From: Kribbella sp. VKM Ac-2569
GTDB lineage: Bacteria > Actinomycetota > Actinomycetes > Propionibacteriales > Kribbellaceae
NCBI RefSeq assembly: GCF_004216905.1
Contig: NZ_SGXJ01000003.1
Location: forward strand, 124,001 to 188,000
Direction: 5' to 3'
Length of the DNA stretch: 64,000 nt
Shown: positions 17,236 to 24,324 of the stretch, piece by piece
How the letters are laid out: every line of letters starts with the position of its first letter
How positions within the stretch are numbered: position 1 is the first letter of the stretch
Program-made: the position numbers and the translations under genes
The notes under the pieces: generated by a model
The model's input: only the letters and a program-made list of their open reading frames with translations
Told to the model about the DNA's origin: nothing
Databases searched by the model: none

Positions 17236-18197
17236 ACCGGCGTCAGGACGATCCTCCCGAAGACCTCGCCGTTCTGCATCTTCTGATGCGCTAGTACGGC
17301 GTCGTCCAGCGGCAACTGCTCATGAATCACCAGCGGCAGCCGACCGTCCGCCGCGGCTGCGAACTGCTCGGTTCTGACCGTACGTCGTTCCGCCGGCGAG
17401 ACCGTGTCCGCGCTGAGGGTGGCGAAGGACACCGACTTGCGGAAGTTGGCCATCAACGCGGTACCCAGGTCGGCCGGTGGTGGGCCGGCGATCGCCCCGA
17501 CCGCGACGAGCCGGCCGTTCGGTCGCAACTTGTCGAGGAACACCGGCAGCCCCGGGCCCGCCACGACGTCGATGATCACGTCGTACGCCGGGGGAGCGGT
17601 GGCATCGCCCGCCCCGGACCGGTCCAGAACGTGCGTCGCGCCGACCTCGCGCAACAGTTCACCCCGTGCCGCTGACGAGGTGGTGACCGCGACCGCCGAT
17701 GCACCGCCCTGCGCGGCGAGGTGGACTGCGAGGATGCCGATGCTTCCGGCAGCGCCACGCACCAGAACGGACTCACCGGGGCTGAAGTGCGCGTGCCGCA
17801 AGCCGAAATGCGCTACGACGCCGGAGCTCCCGAGCGTCACCGAGCCCGCGGCGGACAGGCCGGTCGGCAGCGGTACGACGTCCTCGACCGCAGCGATCGC
17901 CTGCTCGGCGTACCCGCCACCGAGACCTGTGAACGCCCAAACGCGTTGGCCGATCCAGGAACTGTCCGTGTCGTGGCCGACAGCAATCACCGTCCCGGCA
18001 ACCTCCGATCCCGGTACGAGACCTTCGCGGAATCCCCACGCGGCAAGGGAACCGCTGCGGATCAGCGCGTCGACGCCCCCGACCCCGATCGCCTCGACCG
18101 CGACCAGTACCTCACCTTCACCGGGCTCCGGCGCCGGTACGTCGACGACGCTCAGTCCTTCGGGACCGCCGAACGCCTTGATCACCACTGCCTTCAC
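17232..18197 (-). CDS. Zinc-independent NADP-dependent quinone oxidoreductase-like protein (MDR family)
   Basis: 321 aa. It has a GroES-like N-terminal domain (GEVLVAVEAIGVGGVDALIR) and a Rossmann domain with nucleotide loop RGAAGSIGILAVHL, a variant of AxxGxxG. Zinc-binding Cys residues are absent, so it belongs with quinone/enone reductases. The GTG start at 18197 is supported by GAGAGGAGA upstream. It diverges from a TetR gene with 69 bp between; this arrangement usually means the TetR protein represses the reductase, perhaps in response to an electrophile or quinone. Confidence 0.9.
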   Translation of the reverse strand: MKAVVIKAFGGPEGLSVVDVPAPEPGEGEVLVAVEAIGVGGVDALIRSGSLAAWGFREGLVPGSEVAGTVIAVGHDTDSSWIGQRVWAFTGLGGGYAEQAIAAVEDVVPLPTGLSAAGSVTLGSSGVVAHFGLRHAHFSPGESVLVRGAAGSIGILAVHLAAQGGASAVAVTTSSAARGELLREVGATHVLDRSGAGDATAPPAYDVIIDVVAGPGLPVFLDKLRPNGRLVAVGAIAGPPPADLGTALMANFRKSVSFATLSADTVSPAERRTVRTEQFAAAADGRLPLVIHEQLPLDDAVLAHQKMQNGEVFGRIVLTPV

Positions 18198-18230
18198 TTG
18201 TCGTCTCCTCTCGACTGTTTCCGAGGCTAA

Positions 18231-18266
18231 GTGGACGCACCCGTCCGGTTGGATAGAGTGAGAGGA
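18231..18266 (+). promoter_or_regulatory. Promoter and possible TetR operator between divergent genes
   Basis: GTGGAC at 18231-18236 and TAGAGT at 18254-18259 are 17 bp apart, and TAGAGT is 7 nt before the GTG at 18267, so the TetR transcript would be leaderless. The inverted repeat GGACG-N4-CGTCC overlaps the -35 element and may be the operator. Confidence 0.5.
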
Positions 18267-18836
18267 GTGAAGGATCGATTGCCTCAGAAACTGCGCGCCG
18301 ACGCGGAGGACAACCGCGAGCGGATCCTGGCCTCGGCCCGGGCCTTGTTCGCGAGCGAGGGGCTGGCCGTGCCGATGCGCGAGATCGCACGGCACGCGGG
18401 CGTCGGTCCCGCGACGTTGTATCGCCGCTATCCGACCAAGCAGGCGTTGGCGACCGCGGCCTTCGCCGAGCAGGTCCGTGCCTGTGAGGCGATCGTCGAA
18501 GAGGGGCTTGCGGCAACGGATCCGTGGCAGGGGTTCTGTCTGGTGATCGAGCGGATCTGCGAGCTGCACGTCCGCAATCGAGGGTTCACGGACGCGTTTC
18601 TGGCGACGTACCCCGACGCGGTCGACAGTTCGGCGAGTCGCGAGCTCACGTTGAAGTCCGTGGCCACTTTGGCTCGGCGGGCGAAGGCTCGGGGTCAGCT
18701 GCGGCGGGACTTCGAGTTGAGTGATCTCGTCATCATGCTCACCGCGCACCGGGGTCTGCAGGCGTCGACGCCGGCTCGGCGGTTGGCTGCCTCGCGGCGA
18801 TTCGCGGCGCTGACCGTGCAGGCCTTCAGTGCTTGA
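18267..18836 (+). CDS. TetR family transcriptional regulator
   Basis: 189 aa. The helix-turn-helix region runs from NRERILASARALFASEG through REIARHAGVGPATLYRRYP at about residues 14-60. The C-terminal domain is of the common TetR_C type (regulators near oxidoreductases and efflux genes). The start is set at GTG 18267 because a TAGAGT -10 element lies exactly 7 nt upstream; a GTG at 18231 would overlap the -35 element. It probably controls itself and the divergent NADP-dependent oxidoreductase. Confidence 0.9.
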   Translation: MKDRLPQKLRADAEDNRERILASARALFASEGLAVPMREIARHAGVGPATLYRRYPTKQALATAAFAEQVRACEAIVEEGLAATDPWQGFCLVIERICELHVRNRGFTDAFLATYPDAVDSSASRELTLKSVATLARRAKARGQLRRDFELSDLVIMLTAHRGLQASTPARRLAASRRFAALTVQAFSA

Positions 18837-18842
18837 AAATGC

Positions 18843-18878
18843 CTGAAGCGGCCGTGGGGAATCCCACGACCGCCTCAG
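18843..18878. terminator. Bidirectional hairpin between convergent genes
   Basis: CTGAAGCGGCCGTGGG pairs with CCCACGACCGCCTCAG around GAAT with few mismatches. It lies between the stop of the TetR gene (18836) and the stop of the minus-strand gene at 18894. Confidence 0.75.
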
Positions 18879-18893
18879 TGTGCAGGCGTCCGA

Positions 18894-19130
18894 TCAGCCC
18901 TGGTTGTCAGGGATGTCGTCGTTCTGGCCGTCCAGTCCGTCGAGCTGGTCCTTCGCCGCGCCGACGCCCTGGTCGATCTTGTCGCCGTACTGGCCGCCGG
19001 TCTTCTCGTCGGCGAAGTCGCCCGCCTTGTCCAGGCCGTCGGCGACCTTGTCACCGTGACCGTCGACCAGGTCCGCCGCCTTGTCCTTCAGGCCCTCGGC
19101 GGCGTCCTTGATGTTGTCGAATACGCCCAT
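18894..19130 (-). CDS. Rv0909/MT0933-type antitoxin family protein
   Basis: 78 aa, strongly amphipathic and charged: MGVFDNIKDAAEGLKDKA, then DKVADGLDKAGDFADEKTGG and YGDKIDQGVGAAKDQLDGLD. This matches the Rv0909 antitoxin family of mycobacteria, whose members are small helical proteins. In Mycobacterium tuberculosis the partner toxin is encoded next to it (Rv0910, an SRPBCC protein). No such toxin is adjacent here, although an SRPBCC-like gene lies about 1.7 kb away at 16774. Many actinobacteria carry orphan copies, so a toxin-antitoxin role is uncertain. A GGGGATC site precedes the ATG. Confidence 0.75.
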   Translation of the reverse strand: MGVFDNIKDAAEGLKDKAADLVDGHGDKVADGLDKAGDFADEKTGGQYGDKIDQGVGAAKDQLDGLDGQNDDIPDNQG

Positions 19131-19145
19131 GTGCGTGATCCCCGT

Positions 19146-19484
19146 TCAGTTTCCGTAGTTGCTGTTGTCGTTGCTGTCGCCGTCGTTCGAGGAGCCGTAG
19201 CCGCCCTCCGACGAACCCTCGTTGCCGGACTCTTCACGCTGGCCGTACTCGCTGCCACCGTCGTTGGAGTCGTCACCGGAGCCGTAGCTGCTGCCCGACT
19301 CCTCGCGCTGACCGTAGTCGCCGCCCGACTCGTTGCCGGATTCCCCTCCGCTGGAATCCTGCCCGAAGTCGTTGCCGCCGCTGTTCGAGCCGTCGCCGGA
19401 GCCGAAGCTGGTGCCGGAATCCTCCCGACCGCCCTGCTCGCCGTACTCGCTGTCGTTGCTCTGCTCGTCGTAAGGATTGCTCAT
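19146..19484 (-). CDS. Acidic Gly/Ser/Asn/Asp-rich low-complexity protein
   Basis: 112 aa composed almost entirely of G, S, E, D, N, Y and Q, with repeated segments such as YGQREESG (twice) and SYGSGDD. It has no hydrophobic core and is predicted disordered and very acidic. The GGGGAGATAGCG site before the ATG supports translation. No family is recognised. It lies 15 bp upstream of the antitoxin-like gene in the same direction and 160 bp downstream of the ECF sigma gene, so the three may be a stress-related unit. The long hydrophobic frame on the opposite strand is a composition artefact. Confidence 0.6.
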   Translation of the reverse strand: MSNPYDEQSNDSEYGEQGGREDSGTSFGSGDGSNSGGNDFGQDSSGGESGNESGGDYGQREESGSSYGSGDDSNDGGSEYGQREESGNEGSSEGGYGSSNDGDSNDNSNYGN

Positions 19485-19644
19485 GCGCTATCTCCCCGTG
19501 AGATATGAGTTGCCGACCGCCCGGTGCTGAACGAAGCCGTCCAACGGGGCGGTCGTGAGCCGGATGGCACCCGCCCTTTCCTACCGGAACGTAGGATGCG
19601 GCGCAAGGACTCCGTCGCGTGTTTCGCGTGCCTTCACGAACCGG

Positions 19645-20220
19645 TCACTCGATGATCCGGCGCAGCCGGTTGGTCGCGCGGAACTGGAGTTGTTTGACGG
19701 CTCCGTCGGTCCGGTCCATCGCGGCTGCGGTCTCGCTGATCGACAGTCCGGCGAAGAACCGCAGGAGCAAGCACTCACGCTGGTCGTCCGGCAGCAGCGA
19801 GAGTGCGCCGCGCAGTGCGGCCTCGCTCACCGACGCCAGAGCGGCCTGCTCGGGTCCTATGGACTCGTCGACCTGCGGGTCGACCTCGTCGGTGACGATC
19901 GCCAGCCGGCTCCAGCCGGAGCGGTGATGGTCGATCACCACGTTCCGGGCGATCGTGACCAGCCAGGCCGCGAAGTTCAGGTGCGCCCGCGGCCGGCGGG
20001 CGATCGCGCGGAACGCCCGCAGGAACGTCTCGCTGGTCAGATCCTCGGCCGCGCTGCGGGACGAGGTCTTGCTGTAGGTGTACCGGTAGATCGACGGCAG
20101 GTACCGATCGTAGAGCCGGCCGAAGGCCGCTCCGTCACCCGCTTGCGCGAGCCGGATCAGTTGGTCCTCGTCGTCGAGATCGTCGGAAACTGCGACAGAT
20201 GCGGCGGTGTGTATGGACAT
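19645..20220 (-). CDS. ECF-type RNA polymerase sigma factor
   Basis: 191 aa. The sigma-70 region 2 core includes AFGRLYDRYLPSIYRYTYSK, AAEDLTSETFLRAFRAI and NFAAWLVTIARNVVIDHHR. Region 4 contains LSLLPDDQRECLLLRFFAGL and the helix-turn-helix SISETAAAMDRTDGAVKQLQ. No anti-sigma gene is adjacent. ATG 20220 is chosen, though an in-frame GTG at 20235 is possible, and neither has a strong ribosome site. A perfect inverted repeat (20231-20246) overlaps the start region. It likely directs RNA polymerase to a small regulon, perhaps including its downstream neighbours. Confidence 0.92.
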   Translation of the reverse strand: MSIHTAASVAVSDDLDDEDQLIRLAQAGDGAAFGRLYDRYLPSIYRYTYSKTSSRSAAEDLTSETFLRAFRAIARRPRAHLNFAAWLVTIARNVVIDHHRSGWSRLAIVTDEVDPQVDESIGPEQAALASVSEAALRGALSLLPDDQRECLLLRFFAGLSISETAAAMDRTDGAVKQLQFRATNRLRRIIE

Positions 20221-20230
20221 GTCTCGGTTA

Positions 20231-20246
20231 CGCACCGCCCGGTGCG
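20231..20246. promoter_or_regulatory. Inverted repeat at the sigma-factor start
   Basis: CGCACCGCCCGGTGCG is CGCACCG and CGGTGCG separated by CC. It sits 11 bp upstream of the ATG at 20220 and could be a control site or mRNA hairpin. Confidence 0.35.
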
Positions 20247-20461
20247 AAGTTGTTGATGGCCATGCGCTTCCTAAGCCCCGTTCTCAGTCAGCTACGCGGT
20301 GAACATCACGAAAAGGTTACACAATGTCGCCCACCGTGTCACCACCTATCCGCACAGTGCCTGAAAACTCAGTAGCTGCACCGCGGCGCACCGCTGCAAT
20401 AGGCTGGAGCCGGGTCGAACCGTTCGTCCAGGTAGTTGCTTCAAGCAACGGTGTGGGAGCT

Positions 20462-20908
20462 ATGGAAGACGTCCACCTCAGGCCGGCCACCACCGCCGAC
20501 GACGAGTTCCTGTACGACCTGCACCGCCGCACCTTGGGCGACGTCATCGAGGCGACCTGGGGTCCGTGGGACGACGACGTACAACGAGAGTTCCACCGGA
20601 AGTGGTTCGCGCCGGAGACCGTCGAGATCGTTCTGGTCGGAGGCCGGCGGGCCGGCATGGTGCAGGCGGCAATGACCGATGCCGCCACCTTCTACATCTC
20701 CCGGATCGAGATCGCACCCGAGGTGCAGGGCGGCGGCGTCGGTACGACGTTGTTGCGCGGTCTCCTCGATCGCGCCCGCGCATCGGGTGCGAACGTCGTC
20801 GAGTTGCACGTGCTGCAACTGAATCGTGCGCGGGAGCTGTACGAGCGTCTTGGCTTTCAGGTGGTCGACGTAGAGCCTCCCAAGCTCCGGATGCGCTTGG
20901 CTCTGTAA
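20462..20908 (+). CDS. GNAT family N-acetyltransferase
   Basis: 148 aa single GNAT domain. The acetyl-CoA-binding motif A is ISRIEIAPEVQGGGVGTTLL (Q/RxxGxG/A pattern as QGGGVG), followed by the usual helix (LLDRARASGANVVELHVLQ) and LNRARELYERLGFQVVD. The acceptor substrate is unknown. The ATG has GGGAG upstream. It is a stand-alone gene divergent from the sigma factor. Confidence 0.9.
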   Translation: MEDVHLRPATTADDEFLYDLHRRTLGDVIEATWGPWDDDVQREFHRKWFAPETVEIVLVGGRRAGMVQAAMTDAATFYISRIEIAPEVQGGGVGTTLLRGLLDRARASGANVVELHVLQLNRARELYERLGFQVVDVEPPKLRMRLAL

Positions 20909-20965
20909 GGCCGGAAGCTGCAGTGGTCGTGACCGTGTGTTGGCGGGCGGTGCAAGATGGGGCGC

Positions 20966-21463
20966 ATGGATCTGTCTCTCGCCACGTCGTACGACGCCTC
21001 CCCGGAGGAAGTGTTCGCGATGATCACCGACGTCACGTTCCAGGAGCAAGTGTTCCAGCGGCTGCAGGCGCAGTCGTACGACGTCGTGGTGGGCGATGAG
21101 GGCGACGACCTGGCGGTGCAACTCCACTGGCAGACGCAGGTGTCCGACGTACCGGTGGTTGCACGCAGGTTCGTCGGGAACACGCTGGAACTGGAGCAGT
21201 CCAAGGTCTGGCATCGCCCCGACGTCGACGGTGCGCGGCTGGCCGAGGTCGGCGGAGCGCTCGCCGGAGTGCCGGTGAAGCTGACGGGTACGACGCGGAT
21301 CGTTCCGGAAGGCCGCGGGACCACGCAGGCGTTCGACCTCCACGTGATTGCGTCCGTTCCGGTCGTCGGCACCCGTCTCGAGCTCCTGGTCGCGGAGGCG
21401 GTTCGGGTCCGGCTGGAGAAGAAGTTCGAGGTCGCATGGTCCTGGCTGTCCGGCTCACTCTGA
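20966..21463 (+). CDS. DUF2505 family protein
   Basis: 165 aa. The start MDLSLATSYDASPEEVFAMI, the central VVARRFVGNTLELEQSK and the C-terminal KKFEVAWSWL match DUF2505, an actinobacterial family with an SRPBCC-like lipid-binding fold and no known function. CAAGAT lies 7 nt before ATG 20966, suggesting a leaderless transcript. The last 9 bp overlap the convergent LysR gene. Confidence 0.82.
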   Translation: MDLSLATSYDASPEEVFAMITDVTFQEQVFQRLQAQSYDVVVGDEGDDLAVQLHWQTQVSDVPVVARRFVGNTLELEQSKVWHRPDVDGARLAEVGGALAGVPVKLTGTTRIVPEGRGTTQAFDLHVIASVPVVGTRLELLVAEAVRVRLEKKFEVAWSWLSGSL

Positions 21464-22333
21464 CCAGCTCCAGTTGGTGATTGCTGTGCGCATCAGTTGG
21501 GCGGCGGTGGTCAGGTTGGCGTCGGCACTCCAGAGCAGCGAGAGGGTACGGCGGCACTCGGGGTGGTCGACCGGGATGGCGGCGACGGGGTAGCTGGGGA
21601 TCGAGCGGCGGGCGAAGTCGGGGTTGAAGCCGATGCCGAGGCCCGCGCGGATCAGTTCCTGGATGGCCGCGGCCTCGTCGCTCTCGCAGACGATCCGCGG
21701 CGCCACGCCGGTGTCGGCGAACAACCGGTCGAGCAGCCGCCGTTGCCAGTGGCCCTTGCGGGCGATGACGAACGGCTCGGCGACGAGATCCTCGACCGTC
21801 ACCGACGTACGGCTTGCCAGCGGATGGTCGAGTGGCGTCACCACCCGGACGGCTTCGTCGAGCAGAACGGCTGATTCCAGGCCGGCGCTCGGCACCGGCT
21901 GGGACGCTACGCAGAGGTCGATGTCCTGGGCGCGCAGCCGTCGCGGCATCTCGTCGGCCGACATCTGCTGTAGCTCGATCTCGATGGCCGGGTGGTCGCG
22001 TTTGAAGCCGGCGACCGATTCGGTCAGGGCGAGGAACGTCTCGGCCGCGAGTCGCACACTGCCTGAGCCCTGCACGGTCGCCTCGGTCACGGCCCGCCGC
22101 CCGGCGTCGAGCTCGCCGAGCGCGCGTTCGACGTAGCCGCGGAACAGGACGCCGGCTGGGTTCAGCCGAAGCCGGGCCGCCCGGTCGAACAGCGGCGTAC
22201 CGAGTTCGCTCTCGAGGCGGGCGATCGTGCGGCTCAGCGACGGCTGCGCGACGTGGAGTTCCTCGGCGGCGCGGCTGAGGTGCTCGAGGCGGGCGACGGC
22301 GACGAACTGGCGGAGCATGGTCAGGTCCATCAT
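21455..22333 (-). CDS. LysR family transcriptional regulator
   Basis: 292 aa. The N-terminal winged helix-turn-helix is typical: MLRQFVAVARLEHLSRAAEE, then VAQPSLSRTIARLESELGTP and LFDRAARL. The C-terminal periplasmic-binding-like effector domain begins near residue 90. It diverges from a membrane protein-multicopper oxidase unit with a 73-bp shared region, so it probably regulates that unit. The inducer is unknown. Confidence 0.92.
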   Translation of the reverse strand: MMDLTMLRQFVAVARLEHLSRAAEELHVAQPSLSRTIARLESELGTPLFDRAARLRLNPAGVLFRGYVERALGELDAGRRAVTEATVQGSGSVRLAAETFLALTESVAGFKRDHPAIEIELQQMSADEMPRRLRAQDIDLCVASQPVPSAGLESAVLLDEAVRVVTPLDHPLASRTSVTVEDLVAEPFVIARKGHWQRRLLDRLFADTGVAPRIVCESDEAAAIQELIRAGLGIGFNPDFARRSIPSYPVAAIPVDHPECRRTLSLLWSADANLTTAAQLMRTAITNWSWSE

Positions 22334-22368
22334 GACCCTTCCGTCATAACGAGATAGCGATATTGGTC

Positions 22369-22399
22369 TTGGACTCCCATAACTCCGGAATCATAGTGT
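22369..22399 (+). promoter_or_regulatory. Probable promoter of the membrane protein-multicopper oxidase unit
   Basis: TTGGAC at 22369-22374 and TAGTGT at 22394-22399 are 19 bp apart. TAGTGT is 7 nt before the ATG at 22407, so the transcript is probably leaderless. AT-rich sequence between 22340 and 22366 is where a LysR protein would bind. Confidence 0.5.
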
Positions 22400-22406
22400 C
22401 GCTCGC

Positions 22407-22787
22407 ATGGTCAGTGGTTGGGTTCTGCGGGGCGTCGTCAGTGCGCACCTGGTAGCGGTTTTCGGTCAGCCGGTGTTCGCCGGGGTCTATCTCAGTGGCG
22501 ACTTCGACGGTCTGCGCATGCATGCGGTGGGCGCGGACATCGTCACCTCTCTTGGGTATCTGCAGGTGATCGCGGCGGTAGTGGTGTGGGTTCGGCTGCG
22601 GCAGGTCTGGCCGTTCGTCGCGTCTCTGGGCGTGGTGGTGGCCGAGACAGTGCAGTACTTCGCGGGGCAGGACGGGGTGTTGTGGTTGCACCTGCCCTTG
22701 GGGGTGATGACGGTTGCGGCTGTCGTTGTGCTGTTCATTGCGGTCTGGCGGCAGCCCGTCGTACGGCGGGAGGTCGGGCATGCGTGA
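22407..22787 (+). CDS. Conserved small integral membrane protein
   Basis: 126 aa with four hydrophobic segments: VVSAHLVAVFGQPVFAGVYL, SLGYLQVIAAVVVWVRL, FVASLGVVVAETVQYF and LHLPLGVMTVAAVVVLFIAV. His and Glu residues within the helices (HAVG, AETVQYF, WLHLPLG) might bind metal or haem, but this is speculative. It overlaps the multicopper oxidase by 8 bp, so the two are translationally coupled and likely act together, for instance in copper or electron supply. It appears leaderless. Confidence 0.75.
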   Translation: MVSGWVLRGVVSAHLVAVFGQPVFAGVYLSGDFDGLRMHAVGADIVTSLGYLQVIAAVVVWVRLRQVWPFVASLGVVVAETVQYFAGQDGVLWLHLPLGVMTVAAVVVLFIAVWRQPVVRREVGHA

Positions 22788-24324
22788 GCGGATGAGCCGG
22801 CGTCAGGTGCTGGGCATCGGGGGAGCGCTCGGAGTGGTGGCGTTGGGTGGGTTGTCGAGTGCCGCTGCGCTGTCGCGGCGTCCAGCGTCGACGGGTGCTG
22901 TGTTGCGTAGCGCCGTACCGCTGCCGCCCGCGTTCGCGGTGCCGTTGCCGATTCCGTCAGTGTTGTCCGGTGCTGAGATCGAGATCGTGCAGCGCGAGGT
23001 CACGGCGGAGATCCTGCCTGGTGTGCCGACCCGGTTGTGGACGTACGGCGGGACGTTCCCGGGACCGACGATCGAGTCGCATCGAGGGCGTGCGGTCACG
23101 GTTGCCCATCGCAACGAGTTGCCGGTGCCTACCGTCGTACATCTTCACGGCGGGCGGACGCCGGCGGAGTCGGACGGGTATCCGACCGACCTCGTGCTGC
23201 CTGCTGGGTGGGGGCATATGGGGCACGGGATGCATGATCCGCGGGCGGTGACTAGCGAAGTCACGCGGTCGTATACGTTCCCGTTGGATCAGCGCGCGAC
23301 GATGCTCTGGTACCACGATCACCGGATGGACTTCACTGCGCCGGCGATCTGGCGAGGGCTGGCCGGGATGCATATCGTTCGCGACTCCGCCGAGGAGTCA
23401 CTTGGGTTGCCGTCCGGGGTGCGCGAGTTGCCGCTGATGATCGCGGACCGGGCGTTCGCCGCTGACGGGTCGTTGGCCTATCCATCGATCGACCCGACGT
23501 TGCAGATGCAGCATGGTGTTCAGGAGCCTTATATTGCGGGGGTTCTGGGTGATGTGATCCTGGTGAACGGGGCGCCTTGGCCGGTGCATGAGGTCGACGC
23601 TGCGCGGTACCGGCTGCGGATCCTGAACGCGTCGAACGCGCGGCACTACGACCTCGAAGCGGTCCTCGACGACGGCCGTCGCCTCGACCTCGTGCAGATC
23701 GGCGCCGACCAGGGGCTGCTCCGTGCACCGGTGATCCATCGCAATCTGCCGATCGCGCCGGCCGAGCGGTACGACGTGATTCTCGACTTCGGTCAGGTGC
23801 CTCTTGGGAGCCGGGTTCGGATCGTCAATCGGTTGGGGTCCGGGCGTACGCGCGACGTGATGGCGTTCAGCGTCGTACGGAAGGCGGCTGACAGTAGCCG
23901 GATCCCTGAGGTGTTGTCCGACGATCTGCCGGAGTGGCAGCGCTCGGAGGCTGTGCGAGTGCGGGACTTCTCGTTCCGTGCCGGGCAGATGGGGGACGGG
24001 CATGGCTGGCTGATCGGCGGGCAGGCATTCGCGCCGGACCGCACGGACGTGACCACACGGCTCGGCGATGTGGAGATCTGGCGGTTGGTTGCCGACGTCC
24101 ACCATCCCGTACACCTGCATCTCGTCGGCTTCCGGGTGCTGTCACGCGGTGGGCGTGCTCCCTTGCCGCACGACGCGGGTCTCAAGGACACCGTGTCGCT
24201 GCGGCCGGGGGAGTCCGCCGAGATCATCACCCGCTTCGACGGCTACCGCGGGCGCTACCTCTTCCACTGCCACAACGCCGAGCACGAAGACATGGGCATG
24301 ATGGCCAACCTCGAGATCACCTGA
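22780..24324 (+). CDS. Tat-exported multicopper oxidase (laccase/CotA-like)
   Basis: 514 aa. A twin-arginine signal peptide (MSRRQVLGIGGALGVVALGG) indicates folded export. All copper motifs are present: H121-L-H123 (HLHGG), H179-D-H181 (WYHDH), H441, H442-P-V-H445-L-H447 and H496-C497-H498 with H502 and the axial M507 (HCHNAEHEDMGMM). The three cupredoxin domains fit the CotA/bilirubin oxidase class. It would oxidise phenolics, bilirubin-like substrates or metals with reduction of oxygen to water. The ATG at 22780 has GGGAGG upstream. The gene ends directly against the convergent MuiA-like gene. Confidence 0.93.
   Translation: MRERMSRRQVLGIGGALGVVALGGLSSAAALSRRPASTGAVLRSAVPLPPAFAVPLPIPSVLSGAEIEIVQREVTAEILPGVPTRLWTYGGTFPGPTIESHRGRAVTVAHRNELPVPTVVHLHGGRTPAESDGYPTDLVLPAGWGHMGHGMHDPRAVTSEVTRSYTFPLDQRATMLWYHDHRMDFTAPAIWRGLAGMHIVRDSAEESLGLPSGVRELPLMIADRAFAADGSLAYPSIDPTLQMQHGVQEPYIAGVLGDVILVNGAPWPVHEVDAARYRLRILNASNARHYDLEAVLDDGRRLDLVQIGADQGLLRAPVIHRNLPIAPAERYDVILDFGQVPLGSRVRIVNRLGSGRTRDVMAFSVVRKAADSSRIPEVLSDDLPEWQRSEAVRVRDFSFRAGQMGDGHGWLIGGQAFAPDRTDVTTRLGDVEIWRLVADVHHPVHLHLVGFRVLSRGGRAPLPHDAGLKDTVSLRPGESAEIITRFDGYRGRYLFHCHNAEHEDMGMMANLEIT

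Noticed and set aside
19056..19508. 150-codon hydrophobic plus-strand frame opposite the acidic low-complexity protein
   Set aside because: The complement of GAC/GAG/AGC/GGC codons reads as Val/Leu/Ala, so hydrophobicity is expected. The minus-strand gene has a GGGGAGA ribosome site; this frame has none.
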